A stretch of DNA of 43,650 nt from Alphaproteobacteria bacterium (lineage in GTDB: Bacteria > Pseudomonadota > Alphaproteobacteria > MPNO01 > UBA830): assembly GCA_022822405.1 (NCBI GenBank), contig JAJEBT010000189.1:1-43650 (forward strand), read 5' to 3'. Position numbers and translations under genes: made by a program. The notes under the pieces were generated by a model, which was not told the origin of the DNA, made no database searches, and was given only the letters and a program-made list of their open reading frames with translations. Below are positions 32,648 to 40,226 of this stretch, one piece after another. Every line of letters begins with the position of its first letter. Position 1 is the stretch's first letter.

Positions 32648-33834
32648 CCGGCCCCGGCGCGCCGCGACGGCTGCAGAGCTTCCTGACAACTCTTCACCGC
32701 GTCGAACGCGGAACGATCGAGGTCGAACTGTCCGACGGTCGAACATTCCGTGCCGTCGGCGACGAACCGGGTCCGGAGGGCCGGATCGTCATCTGCAACG
32801 GAAAATTCTTCGGACGGCTGATGGGCGAGGGCCAACTCGGTTTTGCCGAGATGTTCATGGACGGCTGGTGGACGAGCCCGGATCTCCAGCAACTTCTCGA
32901 CGCCATAGCGCTGAACAACGACAACATTGCCAAACGATTTCGCGGCGCCACCCTGTTCCGGGCCTGCGAAAGGCTGCGTTATTGGCGCAATGCCAATACC
33001 CGGAAAGGTTCGCGGCGGAACGTCGCCCACCATTACGACTTGGGCAATGCGTTCTACCGGCTCTGGCTGGACGAGACCATGACCTACTCGTCGGCGCTCT
33101 TCCGGAGCGGGACGGAGAGTCTCGGCGAAGCGCAGCGGAAAAAATATGCTTCGATCTGCGACCGCATCGCGCCTGCACCGGGAGATCGTATCCTGGAAAT
33201 CGGTTGCGGCTGGGGCGGTTTTGCCGAATACGCTGCCCGCGAACGCGGCGTTCGAGTCACCGGGCTCACCATTTCCCGGCAACAGTGCGACTATGCCCGC
33301 AGACGGCTCTACGAAGCGGGTCTGGCCGAGCGCGCGGAGATTGTACTGCGCGATTACCGTGACGAACGGGGAACCTATGACGGCATCGCTTCGATCGAAA
33401 TGATCGAGGCCGTCGGAGAAAAATACTGGTCGGCGTATTTTTCGGCAGTTTACGACAGGCTTCGACCCGGCGGCGTCGCGGCGCTTCAGGCCATCACGAT
33501 ATCGGATCGCCTTTTTCCGAAATACCGTACCCAAGTCGACTTTTTCCAGAAATACATCTTTCCCGGAGGGATGCTTCCGAGTCCGACGGCGCTGCGCGAA
33601 CACGCCGAAGCTGCCGGTCTCCAATCGACCGGATCCGTAGCGTTTGCCGAAAGTTATTCGCGTACCCTGCGCGCGTGGCGCCGCCGGTTCAACGCCCGGT
33701 GGGAACGGGTCGCCGCCCTCGGCTTCGATGAGCGGTTTCATAGGATGTGGAACTATTATCTCGCCGCCAGCGCCGCCGGCTTCGCAGCGCGAACGACCGA
33801 TGTCGTCCAGATAGCGTTCCGCAGAACGGCGTAA
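32644..33834 (+). CDS. cfa: cyclopropane-fatty-acid-phospholipid synthase family methyltransferase
   Basis: A 396-residue SAM-dependent methyltransferase of the CFA synthase family. An N-terminal lipid-binding part (DGWWTSPDLQQLLDAI) is followed by HHYDLGNAFYRLWLDETMTY, the SAM motif ILEIGCGWGGFAEYAA, and the C-terminal FFQKYIFPGGMLPS. Related enzymes in the RpoE regulon of Rhodobacter sphaeroides modify unsaturated membrane fatty acids (cyclopropanation or methylation towards furan fatty acids). Which of these occurs here cannot be decided. It is the last gene of the operon and converges on the deformylase-like gene 62 bases away. Confidence 0.9.
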   Translation: MTGPGAPRRLQSFLTTLHRVERGTIEVELSDGRTFRAVGDEPGPEGRIVICNGKFFGRLMGEGQLGFAEMFMDGWWTSPDLQQLLDAIALNNDNIAKRFRGATLFRACERLRYWRNANTRKGSRRNVAHHYDLGNAFYRLWLDETMTYSSALFRSGTESLGEAQRKKYASICDRIAPAPGDRILEIGCGWGGFAEYAARERGVRVTGLTISRQQCDYARRRLYEAGLAERAEIVLRDYRDERGTYDGIASIEMIEAVGEKYWSAYFSAVYDRLRPGGVAALQAITISDRLFPKYRTQVDFFQKYIFPGGMLPSPTALREHAEAAGLQSTGSVAFAESYSRTLRAWRRRFNARWERVAALGFDERFHRMWNYYLAASAAGFAARTTDVVQIAFRRTA

Positions 33835-33896
33835 TCGAAACCGATCGCTCCGGACCGGTCGCGGTCAGACCGATTCGTACCGGATCGTACCGGTGC

Positions 33897-34409
33897 TCAG
33901 GCCGCCTGCTGGCGGCGGCGGGCCCGTCGGCCTGCGAAGGCGTGGAAGCGGAGCCTACTGAACACCGACAGGCGATCGACAAAGAGCTTGCCAACCAGAT
34001 GGTCCATTTCGTGCTGCAGGCACACGGCATCCATTCCGGCGAGATCGATCTCGAAAGCCGCGCCGTTGCAGTCGCAAGCCCTGACCCGGATTTCGGTCGC
34101 GCGCCAGACGTTTGCAACGAGGCCGGGCAGGGACAGGCAGCTTTCCTGAACGATGCCCCAAGCGCCCCTGGAAAGGATTTCGGGATTTGTATATGTCCGC
34201 GGCACCGATGCACCGCCGGACGGGACGATCACCAGAACCGCGCGGCCGTCGTCGACCTGCGGCGCCGAGAGCGCGAGCGAATCCGTGGCGTCGAGCGTCT
34301 CGAGCATGTCGTCGATCAAGCCGCCGAGGTCCGTGTCGAACCTGGTGACGGGCAGTGCCTGCTCGCGAAGGCGCGGATGCGGGTATTCGAGAATTTTGCG
34401 CCGCGCCAT
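33897..34409 (-). CDS. divergent peptide deformylase-like protein at the end of the puc operon
   Basis: A 170-residue peptide-deformylase fold protein. The metal ligands are intact: Cys91 in QESCLSLPG and His133/His137 with catalytic Glu134 in LQHEMDHLVG. Gln51 of motif I is kept (LSAPQV). But the glycines of motif I are replaced (S44, A46) and motif II reads ESCLS instead of EGCLS. It starts nine bases after pucC on the same strand, so it is probably part of the puc transcript. A housekeeping def is expected elsewhere in the genome. The role of this paralogue is not known. Confidence 0.85.
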   Translation of the reverse strand: MARRKILEYPHPRLREQALPVTRFDTDLGGLIDDMLETLDATDSLALSAPQVDDGRAVLVIVPSGGASVPRTYTNPEILSRGAWGIVQESCLSLPGLVANVWRATEIRVRACDCNGAAFEIDLAGMDAVCLQHEMDHLVGKLFVDRLSVFSRLRFHAFAGRRARRRQQAA

Positions 34410-34418
34410 GCCGACCGC

Positions 34419-35900
34419 CTAGGCCGTCCGTTCCGTCGAGCCGACCATGTCCGCCTTGTTGTCCGGGACCGCGGATTCATCTGGCCTGCCGGGAAACGTC
34501 TTTTCCGGCTCGACGCGGCGGATGAGCGGCAGCGTCGCCGCGATCGTGACCAGAAGCAGCGCGATCTCGAGGCCGTAGACCGCGATATAGCCGGTTGCCG
34601 CCCCGGCGACGCCCCAAATCTCCTGGCCGGTGTCGATTGCAGCGTTAACAAGATCGCGCACGGTTCCGCTCAGAGCCATCGCCAGCCCGGCCGCCGTAGC
34701 CTGGACCGCGCCCCATGCGCCGAGCGCCAGCCCCGCCTGGTCCTTCGGTGCGAGTTTCATCGTCGCCGTCAGTGTGGCATGCCCGAATACAGCCGCGCCG
34801 AATCCGATCAGGAAGTTGCCCAGCAGGAAGGCGCCATCGAGGCCGAACGGCGCCGCTGCGATGATAAGTGCGAACGCGGGCACACCGACGATCGCGCCGT
34901 TCAATGTCAGCCGGTAGGGATCGCTGCCGGGTCCGAGAGCATATGAAGCGAAGGCGAACCCCAGCAGGCCGCCAATCGCAAGCAGGGCCGTCAGGGTTGT
35001 GGTCGCAGCAACCGACCATTGCAGCACTTGGCCGCCATAGGGTTCGAGCAGCACGTCGGCCATGCCGAAGGCCATGGTTCCGAGGCCGACGATAACCAGG
35101 CGTCGCACCGCGTATTCGCCTTGGCAGAAGCGCGTCCAGGATTCGCGGAACGTCGGGTCGGGTCCGAGCGCGCGGGCTCCTCGCGCCCGGCGGCGAGTTT
35201 CCTGGCGCCACATTGCGACGACATTCAACACGACGCAGGCGACTGCAGCGCTCTGAATGACTTGCACCAGGCGGTCAGGAGAAAAATCCGCGAGTGCAGC
35301 ACCGAAGATCAGGGCGCTGGCGATCATGCCGACAAGCAACATGACGTACATGAGCCCGACCACCCTGGGATGGGATTCCGGAGGCGTCAGATCGGTCGCG
35401 AGCGCGAGGCCCGCAGTCTGGACGATATGCGCTCCGGCGCCGACGAGCAGGAACGCGAGCGCGGCCGAGGCATGGCCGATCCAGAGCGGCGCTGTGTCGG
35501 CGTGTCCCTTTCCGGCCAGGACGAGCAGGGCGAACGGCATGAATGCGAACCCGCCGAACTGCAAAAGCGTCCCTTTCCATATGAAAGGGACGCGCCGCCA
35601 ACCCAACTCGCAACGGTGGGTGTCGGACTTGTGGCCGACAAGAGCCCGGAACGGCGCAAACAGGAGCGGGAGCGCGATCATCACGCCTACGACCGTCGCC
35701 GACACCCCGAGTTCGACGATCATGACCCGGTTGAGGGTCCCGACGAGCAGGACCAGCGTCATGCCGACGGAAATCTGAAACAACGAAAGGCGAAGCAGAC
35801 GGCCGAGAGGCAGGTCAGGCGTCGCCACGTCCGCGAACGGCATGTATCGCGGACCCAGAGACATCCACGCGCGCATGACGCGCCTGGCGACAAACCTCAA
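34419..35900 (-). CDS. pucC: PucC, LH2 assembly factor (TTG start)
   Basis: A 493-residue, twelve-helix member of the PucC/LhaA family. The stretches LGPRYMPFADVATPDLPLG, LLRLSLFQISVGMTLVLLVG, LNRVMIVELGVSATVVGVM, GWRRVPFIWKGTLLQFGG and AGLALATDLTPPESHPRVVG are diagnostic. The start is TTG at 35900: GGAGGA lies seven bases before it, and homology begins right there (LRFVARRVMRAWMSLGPRY). The frame is open for 28 further codons without a site. PucC assists LH2 assembly, consistent with its place after pucBA. It is a paralogue of the lhaA at the window start. Confidence 0.94.
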   Translation of the reverse strand: MRFVARRVMRAWMSLGPRYMPFADVATPDLPLGRLLRLSLFQISVGMTLVLLVGTLNRVMIVELGVSATVVGVMIALPLLFAPFRALVGHKSDTHRCELGWRRVPFIWKGTLLQFGGFAFMPFALLVLAGKGHADTAPLWIGHASAALAFLLVGAGAHIVQTAGLALATDLTPPESHPRVVGLMYVMLLVGMIASALIFGAALADFSPDRLVQVIQSAAVACVVLNVVAMWRQETRRRARGARALGPDPTFRESWTRFCQGEYAVRRLVIVGLGTMAFGMADVLLEPYGGQVLQWSVAATTTLTALLAIGGLLGFAFASYALGPGSDPYRLTLNGAIVGVPAFALIIAAAPFGLDGAFLLGNFLIGFGAAVFGHATLTATMKLAPKDQAGLALGAWGAVQATAAGLAMALSGTVRDLVNAAIDTGQEIWGVAGAATGYIAVYGLEIALLLVTIAATLPLIRRVEPEKTFPGRPDESAVPDNKADMVGSTERTA

Positions 35901-36001
35901 GACGACATCCTCCGCGGCAATCGGATCAGGACCGGGCGGAGGCGTGCGGGGGAGCGACCGCCCCCGTCGGCCGCCGCATTTCATTCAAGCCGGTCGAGCG
36001 C

Positions 36002-36697
36002 CTATCGGCCTCTGATCAGCGTCGCGAAACCGAACAGGCTCGATAAAGGTGCCGGATTTCCGTAAAGCAACGGGAAGCCGAAGCTGGATTCACGGGGCCT
36101 CTCGCGCGACGACACGGTCTTCATTCCCAGCAGGGACGAGAGCGGCGCCGGGTTCTCGCTGAGCAACGACATCCCGAAGCTCGATCGCCACCCTTCCTTC
36201 GGAGCGGACAGAACCTTCATCCCGAACATCGAGGACAGCGGGGCAGCGCTGCGGCTGAGTAAGCCGAAGCCGAAAACCGCCGAAACGCTCCAGTCGGATC
36301 GCAACAGTCCGGTCGACGCCGAGTATTCCGAAAGAACTGGGATGCCGAACAGCAGCACTTCCGACAGCGGTGCGGGAACGTCCGCCCTGAACCGCGAAAG
36401 AACGTCGCCGTCGAAGGTTTCGGCGCTCTCCATGATGTCGACGACCGTCTTCCCTCTGCCGAACAGTGCGTCCACCGAAACGATTGAGCGGCCCTGCTCC
36501 AGAGTCCGGGTGCAATACTTTGTTATCCGTTCCGGCAGGGCGCCGGACCGGACCGCCGCGCTGACCGCGACGGCCTCTCGACCGCTCTGCTCGCTTGCGA
36601 GCAAGATCGTATGGCTGCGGAAGCCGGCTGCCGCAAGCCTGGCTGCAACGTCCGTTGCCCCCTGTTCCGTCGGATAGACACGCAAATACAGTGTCAT
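36002..36697 (-). CDS. unrecognised puc-operon protein with C-terminal PAPLSS repeats
   Basis: A 231-residue protein that I do not recognise as a characterised family. Residues 1-105 form a compact mixed domain (MTLYLRVYPTEQGATDVAAR at the start; a later VSVDALFGRGKTVVDIMES) resembling small ferredoxin-like stress or regulatory domains. From about residue 108 to the end the chain is made of roughly 32-residue repeats with core FGxxLLSxNPAPLSSLxGMK; the PL pairs are at 110, 153, 185 and 217. The repeats are hydrophobic but broken by proline and serine, so they could be membrane-associated. GGAGAACC precedes the ATG. The gene lies between pucA (133-base gap) and pucC (101-base gap), pointing to a role in LH2 assembly or regulation (inference). 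Confidence 0.85.
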   Translation of the reverse strand: MTLYLRVYPTEQGATDVAARLAAAGFRSHTILLASEQSGREAVAVSAAVRSGALPERITKYCTRTLEQGRSIVSVDALFGRGKTVVDIMESAETFDGDVLSRFRADVPAPLSEVLLFGIPVLSEYSASTGLLRSDWSVSAVFGFGLLSRSAAPLSSMFGMKVLSAPKEGWRSSFGMSLLSENPAPLSSLLGMKTVSSRERPRESSFGFPLLYGNPAPLSSLFGFATLIRGR

Positions 36698-36830
36698 GGC
36701 GGTTCTCCGATGACAAACACAAGCGGCACAAGACCGGGATCAAGCGGCGGCCAAACGCGAAGCTGCGCGCGTGAACGCGTAGCGTCCGACCCCTGCCCGG
36801 TCGATCCCGGCCTAGGCCAGATCGCCGGAA

Positions 36831-36977
36831 TCAGCCGCCCTGAATGAACTTGGCGAACCACGTCGAGTTGTCGAGCACCGCAAAGTGAACGATCAGCGAA
36901 ATGGCCGCCACGGCGCCGAGGAACAGCGGCAGGCCGACGGTCGGCTTGACGACGCACCAGATTCTACCTTGATTCAT
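36831..36977 (-). CDS. pucA: LH2-type light-harvesting alpha polypeptide
   Basis: A 48-residue single-helix antenna protein starting [12 protein letters not shown], aligning without gaps to the LH2 alpha chain of Rhodoblastus acidophilus. His31 is the ligand of the B850/B820 bacteriochlorophyll, and Met1 is in the place of the modified N-terminal methionine that ligates B800. At positions 44 and 45, where B850 complexes have Tyr and Trp/Tyr as hydrogen-bond donors, it has Phe44 and Ile45 (WFAKFIQGG). This is the signature of blue-shifted B800-820 complexes. A normal ribosome binding site is not obvious, but the gene starts 14 bases after pucB. Confidence 0.95.
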   Translation of the reverse strand: MNQGRIWCVVKPTVGLPLFLGAVAAISLIVHFAVLDNSTWFAKFIQGG

Positions 36978-36991
36978 GGGTCAACTGCCTC

Positions 36992-37171
36992 TCAGAAGGT
37001 CCACGGCGTGAAGATATACGCCAGGATATGGGCGATGAGGGCGATCAGGAAGAACACCCGAGCGCCGTCAATGACGTGCTTGTGCAGCTCCTCCGATTCC
37101 CTGATGGTGAGTCCTGTTGGCCAGATCCGGTCGGGATCGTCGATATCGGCCGTTTGAGTCTCGTGGGCCAT
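36992..37171 (-). CDS. pucB: LH2-type light-harvesting beta polypeptide
   Basis: A 59-residue antenna polypeptide. The core [20 protein letters not shown] and [12 protein letters not shown] matches LH2 beta chains, with His30 (ELHKH) and His48 (IAHIL) as pigment-site residues. The N-terminal 20 residues are longer than in Rhodoblastus LH2. AGGAGAAAT precedes the ATG at 37171. On this strand TTGACA (37256-37251) and TAGCGT (37233-37228), 17 bases apart, could be the promoter; the -35 lies inside a PpsR box. Confidence 0.95.
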   Translation of the reverse strand: MAHETQTADIDDPDRIWPTGLTIRESEELHKHVIDGARVFFLIALIAHILAYIFTPWTF

Positions 37172-37250
37172 GGATATTTCTCCTGTCACCGCACTGCTGG
37201 CTGGATACGCTCTAGGCACCCGCGATCACGCTAACCGCTGGTCTGCAGAC

Positions 37251-37294
37251 TGTCAACAAATAAAGACAAATCAAAATGTCTAATTTTATTGACA
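37251..37294. promoter_or_regulatory. tandem PpsR boxes between pucB and bciA
   Basis: Two perfect TGT-N12-ACA boxes at 37251-37268 and 37277-37294, again 8 bases apart. Each box ends in a TTGACA pointing outward (one to pucB, one to bciA), so both divergent promoters could be blocked by the same PpsR pair. The surrounding bases are AT-rich, unlike the rest of the window. Confidence 0.87.
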
Positions 37295-37444
37295 TTTTCG
37301 GAATGTTTTGGCCCATTCTGTCGAACGCATCGCCGAAGCCCTCGTCACGCGCTACTTGGATTCGACTTGCTTGACATGCTGACCTCGGCAATGTCCGCCG
37401 CCACGGCTTAACCGGCAGCGGCGCTAATACCGATAGCCCGAAGC

Positions 37445-38476
37445 ATGATTGAGAGCCGCCAATCGAGCGTTCCGCCCCTTTCGAGCAACCCGCGGCGCGT
37501 GTTTGTTCTTGGCGCCACCGGCACCGCAGGCCGCCAAACGGTGCAGGCGCTTTTGGCCCGCGGCCACGACGTGGTGTGTTTCGCGCGTCCCCATATGGAC
37601 AAACCTGGGGCGCAGAATTGGCCCGGCGGCGCCCGGTCGCCGAATGGTGCGAGCGTTAGGTTCGGTGACGTGTCGGATCCGAATTCTCTTGCGCGAGACG
37701 GGTTTCGGGGCGAGCGCTTCGATGCGCTGGTGTCTTGTCTGGCCTCGCGAACCGGCGCGCCCGGGGATGCCTGGGCGATCGACCACAGGGCGCATGCGTC
37801 TGCCCTCGCAGCGGCGCGGGAGGCCGGAATTGCGCACATGGTGTTGCTGTCCGCAATCTGCGTCCAGAAACCGCTGCTGGAGTTCCAGCACGCCAAACTC
37901 GCCTTCGAAAAGCAATTGTGCGCGTCGGGCGTCACATACTCGATCGTCCGGCCCACCGCCTTCTTCAAATCGCTGTCCGGGCAAATCGAACGGCTGAAGC
38001 GAGGAAAGCCGTTCGTTGTTTTCGGCGACGGGACGTTGACATCCTGCAAACCGATCGGCGCCCGCGACGTTGCAGACTATCTCGCCGGGTGTCTCGACGA
38101 CGAGAGCCGGTATAACCGGATCCTGCCGATCGGCGGACCGGGCGACGCGATCACGCCGCGGGATCAGGGCGAATGTCTGTTTGCGCTGCTGGGCCGCGAA
38201 CCGCGATATCGGCAGGTGCCGGTGGCGCTGCTGGATGCCATCGCAGCCAGTTTGGGCGTGCTCGGCAGAGTGGCGCCTGCTTTCCGTGAGAAAGCTGAGT
38301 TTGCCCGTATTGCGAGATACTATGCCACCGAATCGATGTTGGTCCTCAATCCCGAGACCGGGTGCTACGACGCCGAAGCGACTCCCTCGGTCGGATCCGA
38401 AAAGCTATTCGACTACTATGCCCAGACAATTCGGGGCGACGTTTCGGTCGAACGTACAGACCGGACCCTGTTTTGA
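37445..38476 (+). CDS. bciA: divinyl (proto)chlorophyllide 8-vinyl reductase, BciA type
   Basis: A 343-residue NAD(P)H-dependent Rossmann-fold reductase that reduces the C8 vinyl group of divinyl tetrapyrroles. The N-terminal VFVLGATGTAGRQTVQALLA binds the nucleotide. EFQHAKLAFEKQL, YSIVRPTAFFKSLSGQIER and FVVFGDGTLTSCKPI are conserved in BciA/DVR. The C-terminal YYATESMLVLNPETG and FDYYAQTIRG are also diagnostic. It is divergent from pucBA and shares its PpsR operators. BchXYZ of bacteriochlorophyll a makers acts after this step. Confidence 0.93.
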   Translation: MIESRQSSVPPLSSNPRRVFVLGATGTAGRQTVQALLARGHDVVCFARPHMDKPGAQNWPGGARSPNGASVRFGDVSDPNSLARDGFRGERFDALVSCLASRTGAPGDAWAIDHRAHASALAAAREAGIAHMVLLSAICVQKPLLEFQHAKLAFEKQLCASGVTYSIVRPTAFFKSLSGQIERLKRGKPFVVFGDGTLTSCKPIGARDVADYLAGCLDDESRYNRILPIGGPGDAITPRDQGECLFALLGREPRYRQVPVALLDAIAASLGVLGRVAPAFREKAEFARIARYYATESMLVLNPETGCYDAEATPSVGSEKLFDYYAQTIRGDVSVERTDRTLF

Positions 38477-38759
38477 AAATTGCGTCCATTTCGTAAAGCA
38501 GCAAAGAATAGGATTTGTGCCTAGAAATAGGCGGTAGAACCGGCCAAGCTTATCGTCAACGCTGAGTTCAAGATCTAGCAGTAAATTTTGTGTTGATCCG
38601 TACAAACGGTCCGTTCTCGACAATCTGGCGCTCGAAAATTACAACGACGTCGTGAAGAGTCCAGGCGCGCCCAAACGTCACTTCACATCCATCACCTGCC
38701 GATAACGCGCCTGCTTCTTGCGGTCGCCTCCATCGCGGCCTTGAATCTCTCACTCGGGC

Positions 38760-39481
38760 TGGCCGTCGCCGAAACACGCGTCGCTTCCGGACAGCCTCCG
38801 CCAGCGCCGCTACGCCGCGCCTAGGCACCTTCAGGACCTTCGGTCCGCGCAGCACCGCCGTCGCCTTGTGCGAAATCTCCGTCGAGGTCCAGATTGCTAC
38901 GAGGTCCGACCGGTCTAGCAGCGGCGCCACAGTCCTTCGGCTGGCGTGGTGTCTTCGGTGACGAACCGCAGGTCGAGCCGGCCGGCGCAGAGCCGTTCCA
39001 GCTCGCCGCGCGCCCGGCGACCCGCCCGCCACAGCAGCCTGGTCCAGCCGGCGCGCTCCGTCGCCGCCAGCATGCGCTCCACCGCGCGCCGGTTGTCGCT
39101 GCCGCCGCAGGTCTCGCAACAGGCAGCGGAAACGGAGACCGCCTCGCGGGCCTCGCCCGGCGGCGGCCGGCAGGCCGGCTTCCGACAGTGCCGCACGAAA
39201 GCCCTGCCCAACACACGATCCACCGCTTCGACCTTGGCCGCGGCGATCCGGGTCTTGCCTAGCCTAGTCAGACCTTCCCGGTAGAGCGTCTCCAGGGCGC
39301 GTCGCGCGCCTTCCCCCTCGAAGCCGCGCGACGATAGGAGTTCCGTTATCGGCAGGTCGTCCATGAAAATACTCGCTCGGTGTCGCCTGAGATCCATCGT
39401 TAGGCCGGCGGCCGGCAATCCGCAATGCGGGCATATCGGCCCGCCGTTGCGCATCGGGGCAAGCAGGTGCCGTCCGGCCAA
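38760..39481 (-). pseudogene. frame-broken gene with a DUF2325-like ending
   Basis: Minus-strand coding signal is split over frames. One frame (39481 to about 38920) reads CPHCGLPA, then RALETLYREGLTRLGKTRI, then CETCGGSDNRRAVERMLAAT and LERLCAGRLDLRFVTED. It stops at 38915, but the continuation TVAPLLDRSDLVAIWTST, ISHKATAVLRGPKVLKVP is in another frame. Around 39020 two further one-base shifts would restore a VAGGSP-like motif. Joined, the parts look like a DUF2325-type domain (glycine motif, then DLV-I, then SHKA). Either the gene has decayed or the sequence has indel errors in G/C runs. Its ends are uncertain. Confidence 0.45.
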
Positions 39482-39872
39482 TACATGAACTCCGCGCCGG
39501 ACGCACCGGCGCAGCCGGGCCGCCCCCGTCGCGGCATCCTACGTCGACTTACGCGACGCTGACCCAAGCGATGCAGGCTCGCGGGCTGGTGCGCAAGCGC
39601 CGGCGCAAGTGGCATGAGAGCGAGGCCAGATCGACGGTCGAAGGCCACGAGGTTCTGAACTACGAGGCGGCCCGCAGCCACGCCCTCTCACACCGACTTC
39701 CACCACGCCCGGCGCCGCATACTGACCGCGTCGAGCGTGCGGAAGACGCGATCGATCCGTACCGCATCCCGACCCGCCCCTGCCGCCGCGATCCGTCACG
39801 CCAATATTCTCTGGCCCTGCCTCCGGGGCTATTTTGCCTCTTTCCATCGGCATCCTGCGTCGGTTTCCGGAC
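39482..39872. other. stretch with gene remnants only
   Basis: Between the broken gene and lrgA no intact gene is convincing. On the plus strand a fragment reads TYATLTQAMQARGLVRKR and VEGHEVLNYEAARSHAL. A neighbouring frame continues HTDFHHARRRILTAS, as if another reading frame had been broken by a shift near 39690. I do not recognise the family. Confidence 0.3.
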
Positions 39873-40226
39873 ATGGTTCACGCTATCGCGACCCTCCTTA
39901 TCTTCCAGCTCGCCGGCGAGACCTTGGCGCGGCTCGCCGGGCTGCCGGTTCCCGGGCCGGTCCTCGGCCTGATCCTGCTGCTTCTCGTCTTCGCGCTCCG
40001 CGGCGCCGTGCCCGAAGCGCTGCACAGGGTATCCTCCGCCATTCTGCGCCACCTGTCGCTCCTGTTCGTACCGGCCGGGGTCGGGCTGGTGCTCCAGGTC
40101 GCCCGCATCCGCGCCGAATGGGAGGCGATCGGCGCCGCGCTGGTCGGCAGCACGGCGCTGACCCTGCTCGTGACCGCCGCAGTCTTCAGGTTGTTGGCGC
40201 GCCGTCAGTTGAGAAACGCACCATGA
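39873..40226 (+). CDS. LrgA/CidA family membrane protein
   Basis: A 117-residue protein with four hydrophobic helices and the family pattern FQLAGETLARLAGLPVPGPV and LSLLFVPAGVGLV, typical of CidA/LrgA. These holin-like proteins, with their LrgB/CidB partners, are involved in envelope homeostasis, export of small metabolites, or cell death control in other bacteria; the function in Alphaproteobacteria is open. The start MVHAIATLLIF at 39873 is taken; an in-frame start 13 codons earlier exists. ATGA overlap with the next gene. Confidence 0.85.
   Translation: MVHAIATLLIFQLAGETLARLAGLPVPGPVLGLILLLLVFALRGAVPEALHRVSSAILRHLSLLFVPAGVGLVLQVARIRAEWEAIGAALVGSTALTLLVTAAVFRLLARRQLRNAP

Noticed and set aside
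33835..33896. Bidirectional terminator between cfa and the deformylase-like gene
   Set aside because: The repeated GTACCGG/CCGGAC elements give only short overlapping palindromes with no U tract in either direction.
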